Source of the DNA: Pseudonocardiales bacterium
GTDB lineage: Bacteria; Actinomycetota; Actinomycetes; Mycobacteriales; Jatrophihabitantaceae
Direction: 5' to 3'
Length of the DNA: 10,516 bases
Assembly (NCBI GenBank): GCA_030840415.1
Contig: JAVEEO010000361.1
Span: 1-10,516, forward strand
Shown: in pieces, positions 6,263 through 10,516 of the stretch
How positions within the stretch are numbered: the first letter of the stretch is position 1
Layout of the letters: each line of letters starts with the position of its first letter
Position numbers and translations under genes: made by a program
Notes under the pieces: model-generated
The model's input: the letters and a program-made list of their open reading frames with translations, nothing else
The model's database searches: none
Told to the model about the DNA's origin: nothing

Positions 6263-6499
6263 CTAGTCGGGTCGACCCGAGGATCCGGCCGGCGTCGGCT
6301 GGGCGTCGTCCAGCCGCTCCGACTCGTCCATGATCTCGGCATCCAGTTCGCGAAGCTTGGGCGCGTACTCGCGGCCGTGGTGAGCACAGAACAGCAGCTC
6401 GCTACCGGCCGGCATCGTGACGCGCACGTAGGCCTGCGCGCCACACCGGTCGCAGCGGTCGACTGCGGTCAATGGCTCGACGGTCAAGGTGCTTGTCAC
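6263..6499 (-). CDS. DUF7455-type small zinc-finger-like protein
   Basis: This 78-residue protein has the layout of a small conserved actinobacterial family, DUF7455. A short N-terminus ending LTAVDRCDRCG is followed by AQAYVRV and then a C-x-H-H segment (LLFCAHH). The likely metal ligands are Cys16, Cys19, Cys38 and His40 or His41, suggesting a zinc ribbon. The C-terminal half is acidic and helical (KLRELDAEIMDESERL). The GTG start at 6499 has GAGG five bases upstream. The gene converges on efeB across the strong hairpin and follows the helicase gene on the same strand after 267 bases. The molecular role is unknown. Family assignment rests on motif recognition and I am fairly sure of it. Confidence 0.8.
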   Translation of the reverse strand: MTSTLTVEPLTAVDRCDRCGAQAYVRVTMPAGSELLFCAHHGREYAPKLRELDAEIMDESERLDDAQPTPAGSSGRPD

Positions 6500-6713
6500 C
6501 GGTCCCTCATTTTCTGCGACGTATCTCGCGGTAGAGCACAGACGGGGCCTCGATTGCTTAGAGACTTATCGTGTCTGCTCACTACATACAACCAGTTCAG
6601 GCGCGCCGTAGTTCCGTGAGTAACCCAATTGAGAGTTATTACGCGCGTAGCGAACGAGCCGAAACCTCGCTGAAACCTGGGCTGCGCGCCCCTGGGGCAG
6701 TTCGCGGGCCGGC

Positions 6714-6774
6714 CGGCAGGTCACAGCCCGGACGGGTGGTCCGGTCAAATCGGGCCCGGCGGCAGGTCACAGCC
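6714..6774. repeat. 15-base direct repeat flanking the helicase stop codon
   Basis: CGGCAGGTCACAGCC occurs at 6714-6728 and 6760-6774, 46 bases apart. The second copy contains the helicase stop codon (6767-6769). The first lies just beyond the gene, as if the 3' end had been partly duplicated. Confidence 0.6.
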
Positions 6775-6779
6775 GGGCC
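6728..6779 (-). terminator. Candidate tandem hairpins at the 3' end of the helicase gene
   Basis: Two perfect stems follow each other on the minus-strand transcript. GGCCCGGC/GCCGGGCC (6753-6760 with 6772-6779, 11-base loop) spans the stop codon, and CCGGAC/GTCCGG (6728-6733 with 6739-6744) lies just after it. There is no T-run. They may form a terminator between the helicase and the DUF7455 gene, but GC-rich stems are easy to find in this genome. Confidence 0.35.
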
Positions 6780-8521
6780 ATCAGGTAGGCCCGCCGGGAC
6801 TCCAGCACCTCCAGCGAGGCCGAGGCGGAGGCGGGCCCCGGCACCGCCGTCCGGAGCTGGGCGTGCAGGGCCGCGTGCGGGGTATTGGTCCGCGCCGCCA
6901 GCACCGACACCAACCGGTTCACCTCCCGGCGCAGGTCGGCCGCCGCCCGCCAGTTGCCCACCGGCGCTGCGCCGGCCGTGGCGTCGGCCTCCTCGCCAGG
7001 TTGATCCCGCTGTTCCGCCTCAGGACCGCGGGAGCGGGTGGCCCGCTTGCGCAGCTCGCTGTCGCGCCGGGACAGCAACGCCGCGGTCTGCTCGGCCGAC
7101 AGCAGGCCGGGCAGGCCGAGAAAGTCGTCCTCCCCCCCGTCCGGCCCGGCATCGGTACCGGCGCCGCCGGTGACCGCACGGCCACCATGCAGGACGTGGG
7201 CGAACTGGGCCTCGGCCTCCAGCGCCTGCCACTCCTGGAGCAACGCCGACTCAGCCTGCTCGGGCTGCTCGTCCGGCAGCTCGTCGACCAGTTCGAGGGA
7301 CTCAGCCGGGCCGGCGGGCGGCGGCAGTACGTGATTGCGCTCGTTCTCCAGCTCCGCGGCCAGCGCCAGCAGCGGACGGACGGCCGGCAGGAACACCGTC
7401 GCGGACTCGTGCCGGGACCGGGACCGGACCACCCGGCCCACCGCCTGAGCGAAGAACAGCGGGGTGCGGTAGCTGGTCAGCCAGGCCAGGCAGGCCGCCC
7501 GCGGAACGTCGACGCCCTCGGAGACCATCCGCACACAGACCGCGATCCGGGGACCGCCGGCGCTGAACTTGGCGATCTTGGAGCTGGCCTTCGGGTCGTC
7601 GGACAGGATCAGGTACGGCTTCTCCCCGGTCACCCGCTGCACGATCGCGGCGTAGGCGCGGGCATCGTCCTGGTCGGAGGCCAGCACCAGCCCGGCGGCG
7701 TCGGGCATGCCGGACTGGCGCAGCTGGGTCAGCCGCTCGTCCATCGCGGCGATCACGTGCGGCACCCAATCGCCGCTCGGATCCAGGGCAGTACGCCAGG
7801 CGGCCTGCTCGGTGGACTTGGTGCCGGCCTCGGTCAGCGACGCCGCCACCACCTCCCCGGCGCTGTTGCGCCACCGCGACACCCCGGTATAGGCGGCGAA
7901 GACCACCGGGCGCACCACGTGGTCGCGCAGCGCGTCGGCGTAGCCGTAGCTGAAGTCGGCCGTCGAGACCAGGCCGCCGGAGCCGTCCGGCTCGTAGCGG
8001 ACGAACGGGATCCGCTCGCCGACCCGGGTCCGGAACGGCGTACCGGTCAGGCAGACCCGGCGGGCGGCACCGGCGAAGGCGTGCTCGACCGCCTCCCCCC
8101 AGGACAGGCCGTCACCGGCGTGGTGGATCTCGTCCAGGATGACGAGGCTGCGCCGGGTGGTGGCGCGGGCCGCGTGCAGGCTGGGCTTGCCGGCCACCTG
8201 GGCGTAGGTGGTGACGTAGCCGTGCAGATCGGCCGGTACCGGGCCCACCGAGTTGCCCAGGTTGGGGGCCAGCGCGACCCCGAACCGCTCGGCTGCCTCG
8301 GCCCACTGCGAGCGCAGGTGGTCGGTGGGGGCCACCACGATCACCCGGTCAATCGCCCGGCGGCCCAGCAGGCCGACCGCCAGGCTGAGCGCGAAGGTGG
8401 TCTTGCCGGCGCCGGGGGTGGCGGTGAGCAGGAAGTCCTTGTGGGCCTCGGTCTCATACTTGGCCAGCGCCTCGCGCTGCCACAGGCGCAGCCGCGGACC
8501 CGTCGGGCGGCGTTCTGACAC
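6767..8521 (-). CDS. DEAD/DEAH-box superfamily 2 helicase
   Basis: The protein has 584 residues and a complete SF2 helicase core: LRLWQREAL with Gln15, Walker A TPGAGKT (35-41), motif Ia VVAPTDHLRSQW (62-73), motif II DEIH (130-133), motif III LTGTPFR (158-164), motif V RMVSEGVDVP (331-340) and motif VI QAVGRVVRS (359-367). This layout resembles the UvrB/XPB/type III restriction-like branch of SF2. A long variable, acidic region follows from about 400. Residues 515-584 form a helical C-terminal module (NWRAAADLRREVNRLVSVLA). No nuclease or methylase motif is seen and there is no defence partner nearby, so a chromosomal DNA or RNA maintenance role is more likely. The GTG at 8521 has a GGGGG ribosome site about seven bases upstream. 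The gene diverges from yihY across 243 bases. The exact substrate is unknown. Confidence 0.9.
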   Translation of the reverse strand: MSERRPTGPRLRLWQREALAKYETEAHKDFLLTATPGAGKTTFALSLAVGLLGRRAIDRVIVVAPTDHLRSQWAEAAERFGVALAPNLGNSVGPVPADLHGYVTTYAQVAGKPSLHAARATTRRSLVILDEIHHAGDGLSWGEAVEHAFAGAARRVCLTGTPFRTRVGERIPFVRYEPDGSGGLVSTADFSYGYADALRDHVVRPVVFAAYTGVSRWRNSAGEVVAASLTEAGTKSTEQAAWRTALDPSGDWVPHVIAAMDERLTQLRQSGMPDAAGLVLASDQDDARAYAAIVQRVTGEKPYLILSDDPKASSKIAKFSAGGPRIAVCVRMVSEGVDVPRAACLAWLTSYRTPLFFAQAVGRVVRSRSRHESATVFLPAVRPLLALAAELENERNHVLPPPAGPAESLELVDELPDEQPEQAESALLQEWQALEAEAQFAHVLHGGRAVTGGAGTDAGPDGGEDDFLGLPGLLSAEQTAALLSRRDSELRKRATRSRGPEAEQRDQPGEEADATAGAAPVGNWRAAADLRREVNRLVSVLAARTNTPHAALHAQLRTAVPGPASASASLEVLESRRAYLMARL

Positions 8522-8764
8522 GTGACGCCCCCTTCGAACTGACCTGTGCTCGTTGTCGCCGCACGGACCGTTTCGAGGTTCCGCCTGCCCGGCCAGGCTA
8601 ACCGCAGTCCGGCCGGGCAGGTGAGACCAACCCGCGCCGGTGTGAGATTGGCGGGATCGTGCTGACCGGGCGCGGCGGGCGAGGTAGCGATGTCATCACG
8701 TTGTCGGCGCCGGCGGCGTGTCACTTTGCCACCGGGCCGGCCCGGCTGGGCAGACTAGTAACCC

Positions 8765-9856
8765 GTGATGAGCCAGCGCAGTATCAGGACGCTGGCGTTG
8801 CGAACCGTGTCCCGGGCCTGGAACGACCGGATTCTCGGGCTGTCGGCCGAGGCGGCGTTCTGGCAGTTGCTGTCGCTGCCGTCGCTGTTCCTGGGGCTGC
8901 TGGCGGCCCTGGGCTACTTCTCCGACCTGGCCGGTCCGGGCACCGTCGACCGGGTGCAGCAGAACCTGCTGACCACCTTTTCCCGCGCGTTCAGCCCCGA
9001 GGTGGTCGACCAGTTGATCGCCCCGGTGGTGCAGCAGGTGCTGCGCGAGGGCCGCGCCGACGTCATCTCGGTGGGCTTCCTGCTTGCCCTGTGGGCCGGA
9101 TCCTCGGCGACCGCCACCTTCGTCAACACCATCACGATCGCCTACGGAATGCGTGATCTGCGCGGCGCGGTGCGCAGCAGGCTGCTGGCGCTGGGCATCT
9201 ACCTGGGCTCGATCGTGGTCGGGGTGATCGTGCTGCCGGCCCTGGTGCTGGGCCCGACGGTGCTGCCGAAGCTGTTCCCCGAAGGTGCCCGCCGCACCGC
9301 GGACCGGGTGATCAACGACGCCTACTGGCCGGTGGTCCTGCTGCTGCTGCTGATGGGCCTGACCAGCCTCTACCACCTGTCCCCGCCGCGCCGGCTGCCC
9401 TGGCGGCGCGGGGTACCCGGGGCGCTGCTGGCCATGGTGATCTTCCTGGCCGGGTCGGCCGGCCTGCGGTTCTACATCAACTTCATCATCGACCAGAACC
9501 ACGCCTACGGGACGCTCGCGGCTCCCATCGCCGCCCTGCTGTTCTTCTTCCTGCTTGCCCTGGGAGTGCTGCTGGGCGCCGAGCTCAACGCCGAGATCGA
9601 GCAGCGCTCACCCACCACCACGGTCCGGGTGCGCGGCGCCAGCCGGGGCTGGAAGCCCTACACGCCGAGCTCGGAACTGGGCCTGCCCGGATCGGGTGCG
9701 GCCGATGGTGTCTCTGCCCCCGGCGGTGTTCCGGCCGCCGGCGATATCTCGGCCGGTGCGGGTGCCGCCGGCGGTGTTCCGGCCGCCGGTCCGGCCTCGG
9801 CGGTGCCGTCCGGGCCGGCTCAGGACGAGCCGCCGCCGGAGGGCAGCGACTCGTAG
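8765..9856 (+). CDS. YihY/BrkB (UPF0761) family membrane protein
   Basis: The product has 363 residues and about six membrane segments: roughly 32-52, 100-126, 139-168, 187-203, 217-235 and 248-272. The family signatures are present: the N-terminal AEAAFWQLLSLPSLFLGLLA, YHLSPPRR at 203-210, and GAELNAEIE at 271-279 after the last helix. The family was once mislabelled as ribonuclease BN; its true function is unknown. Residues 281-363 form a Gly/Ala/Pro-rich, presumably disordered tail containing two GGVPAAG copies encoded by palindromic DNA repeats. The GTG at 8765 is immediately followed by an in-frame ATG at 8768, which may be the true start. No clear ribosome site is seen, so leaderless translation is possible. 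The 3' end overlaps the convergent DUF3039 gene by 37 bases. Confidence 0.9.
   Translation: MMSQRSIRTLALRTVSRAWNDRILGLSAEAAFWQLLSLPSLFLGLLAALGYFSDLAGPGTVDRVQQNLLTTFSRAFSPEVVDQLIAPVVQQVLREGRADVISVGFLLALWAGSSATATFVNTITIAYGMRDLRGAVRSRLLALGIYLGSIVVGVIVLPALVLGPTVLPKLFPEGARRTADRVINDAYWPVVLLLLLMGLTSLYHLSPPRRLPWRRGVPGALLAMVIFLAGSAGLRFYINFIIDQNHAYGTLAAPIAALLFFFLLALGVLLGAELNAEIEQRSPTTTVRVRGASRGWKPYTPSSELGLPGSGAADGVSAPGGVPAAGDISAGAGAAGGVPAAGPASAVPSGPAQDEPPPEGSDS
9720..9741. repeat. Palindromic 22-base repeat, copy 1
   Basis: CCGGCGG and CCGCCGG form a perfect 7-bp stem around TGTTCCGG. The full 22 bases are identical to copy 2, whose start is 48 bases further on. This copy lies within the yihY tail and encodes part of a GGVPAAG segment. 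Confidence 0.75.
9768..9789. repeat. Palindromic 22-base repeat, copy 2
   Basis: This unit is identical to the one at 9720-9741, with the same 7-bp stem and 8-base loop. It lies 31 bases beyond the stop codon of the convergent DUF3099/DUF3039 gene, where it could act as that gene's terminator. At the same time it encodes GGVPAAG in yihY. Confidence 0.75.
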
Positions 9857-10053
9857 ATCTCCTTGCAGCGCGAGCACACCGGCGAACCGGGCTTGGCCGC
9901 CCGGGTGACCGGGAAGACCTCGCCGCACAGCGCCTCGACCATGGTGCCGAGCACCGCGCTCTCGGCGACCTTGTTCTTGCGGACGTAGTGGAAGACCTGG
10001 TCGCGCTGGTCGGCGTCGGAGGTCTTCGGGGCATCCAGGGTCTGGGTAGTCAC
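9820..10053 (-). CDS. DUF3039 protein, probable internal start within the longer frame
   Basis: The 77-residue product starting at GTG 10053 has the normal length and boundaries of stand-alone DUF3039 proteins. A short T/D-rich start (VTTQTLDAPKTSD) leads to HYVRKNKVAESAVLGTMVEA, then ALCG and a C-x-x-C (VCSRCKEIYESL). Likely zinc ligands are His22, Cys43, Cys60 and Cys63. CACAAT sits exactly six bases before the GTG, mirroring the upstream DUF3099 start. Separate expression is therefore plausible although no stop codon divides the two parts. The gene converges on yihY with a 37-base overlap. If proteomics showed only the 213-residue form, this entry would be the C-terminal domain of a fusion. 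Confidence 0.6.
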   Translation of the reverse strand: MTTQTLDAPKTSDADQRDQVFHYVRKNKVAESAVLGTMVEALCGEVFPVTRAAKPGSPVCSRCKEIYESLPSGGGSS

Positions 10054-10461
10054 CCCACGATTGTGCCACCGCAGCTGGGCGCGGCGTGTTCTGATGTCGA
10101 TGACCCGCGGCTCGGCCGGCTGCGGAGGATCAGCCGCGGGCGGCTGCGGATGACCGGAGGTCAGCTGGCGCTGGGCTCGGCCGCCGCCGCCCACAAACCG
10201 GCGAAATCGCAGCTCCTGCTTGGGCGGGCGGTCATTGGCGATCAGCACGGCCGACCAGGGCAGCACCAGCGAGGCAGCCACGAACCCGGCCGCGATCCAG
10301 CCGGAGATCGAAAAGGTGCTCGCGGCGCCGACGATGCACACCGCCCGAAGCGTCATCATCAGCAAGTACCGCTTGCGACGGCGATCGAACTCGTCGTCGG
10401 CATTGACCGGCGCCTCGGTGATGAGGATCGGCCGGTCGGCGGGGTTTCTCGACGGGCGCAC
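9820..10461 (-). CDS. DUF3099 domain read in frame into DUF3039 (fusion or nested genes)
   Basis: One uninterrupted 213-codon frame holds two families that are usually separate genes. Residues about 11-80 match DUF3099: ITEAP near the start, RRRKRYLLMMTLRAVCIV, then two membrane helices (about 37-56 and 57-77) ending PWSAVLIAND. A Pro/Arg-rich linker of about 55 residues follows. Residues 137-213 are a complete DUF3039 protein. The GTG at 10461 starts the frame; there is no strong ribosome site, but a -10-like CACGAT lies six bases upstream, as in leaderless actinobacterial genes. A second GTG with the same motif opens the DUF3039 part. Translation as a membrane-tethered fusion, or as DUF3099 plus separately started DUF3039, is equally compatible with the sequence. 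Functions of both families are unknown. Confidence 0.75.
   Translation of the reverse strand: MRPSRNPADRPILITEAPVNADDEFDRRRKRYLLMMTLRAVCIVGAASTFSISGWIAAGFVAASLVLPWSAVLIANDRPPKQELRFRRFVGGGGRAQRQLTSGHPQPPAADPPQPAEPRVIDIRTRRAQLRWHNRGVTTQTLDAPKTSDADQRDQVFHYVRKNKVAESAVLGTMVEALCGEVFPVTRAAKPGSPVCSRCKEIYESLPSGGGSS
10051..10072 (-). promoter_or_regulatory. Start-site motif (copy 2) at the internal DUF3039 GTG
   Basis: On the minus strand GCGGTGGCAC is followed by AATCGTGGGGTG, ending in the start codon. It matches the motif at 10459-10480 at 18 of 22 positions with identical spacing between CACAAT and GTG. It resembles a leaderless -10 element, but no convincing -35 is seen. Confidence 0.4.
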
Positions 10462-10480
10462 CTGACCATCGTGCCACCGC
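10459..10480 (-). promoter_or_regulatory. Start-site motif (copy 1) at the DUF3099 GTG
   Basis: On the minus strand GCGGTGGCAC is followed by GATGGTCAGGTG, ending in the start codon. CACGAT lies six bases before GTG, a distance expected for a -10 box of a leaderless transcript. A nearly identical element precedes the DUF3039 start 408 bases downstream. Confidence 0.4.
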
Positions 10481-10516
10481 GGCCGGTGAGGAGGGTGAAA
10501 CGGCTGTCGCCCTGCG

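Noticed and set aside
6571..7173. Plus-strand 200-codon frame overlapping the helicase 3' end
   Set aside because: It mostly lies antisense to the helicase and is Pro/Arg/Ala low complexity with no ribosome site.
6767..8521. Possible anti-phage or restriction system around the SF2 helicase
   Set aside because: Neighbours are conserved housekeeping-type families and no nuclease, methylase or effector domain is present, so a defence island is not supported.

Overview
The window is GC-rich throughout, with strong G/C preference at third codon positions, several GTG starts, DtxR/IdeR-type iron boxes and actinobacterial families (DUF3039, DUF3099, DUF7455). All of this points to a high-GC actinobacterium. 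I cannot place it more precisely. No rRNA, tRNA, CRISPR array, transposase or phage gene is visible.

Left part (1-2615). A minus-strand gene encodes a YlbL-like PDZ/Lon-type serine protease that lacks the usual N-terminal membrane anchor. Upstream of it lies a 657-base non-coding stretch holding several inverted repeats and a run of three consecutive hairpins. This is followed by a small plus-strand gene for a remarkable protein in which 24 successive serines fall at every third residue. A convergent minus-strand gene encodes a 2H phosphoesterase (2'-5' RNA ligase/cyclic phosphodiesterase-like).

Middle part (2616-6227). A complete plus-strand efeUOB operon encodes elemental iron uptake: the EfeU permease, the EfeO cupredoxin/M75 lipoprotein and the EfeB Tat-exported DyP peroxidase. 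It is preceded by two iron-box-like sites and ends at a 20-bp perfect hairpin. EfeO and EfeB would capture and redox-process iron outside the membrane and EfeU would import it. The operon is probably repressed by an IdeR/DtxR regulator when iron is plentiful.

Right part (6228-10516). This holds conserved housekeeping-type genes of poorly known function: a DUF7455 mini-protein, an SF2 DEAD/DEAH helicase, a divergent YihY/BrkB membrane protein, and a convergent frame in which DUF3099 runs without a stop into DUF3039. From memory, similar YihY, DUF3039 and DUF3099 genes sit close together near sigB/ideR in Mycobacterium tuberculosis, so this looks like core chromosome rather than a mobile island. 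The points most worth a second look are the Ser-x-x protein with its structured upstream region, the nested DUF3039 start carrying a copy of the upstream start motif, and the paired palindromes in the YihY tail.
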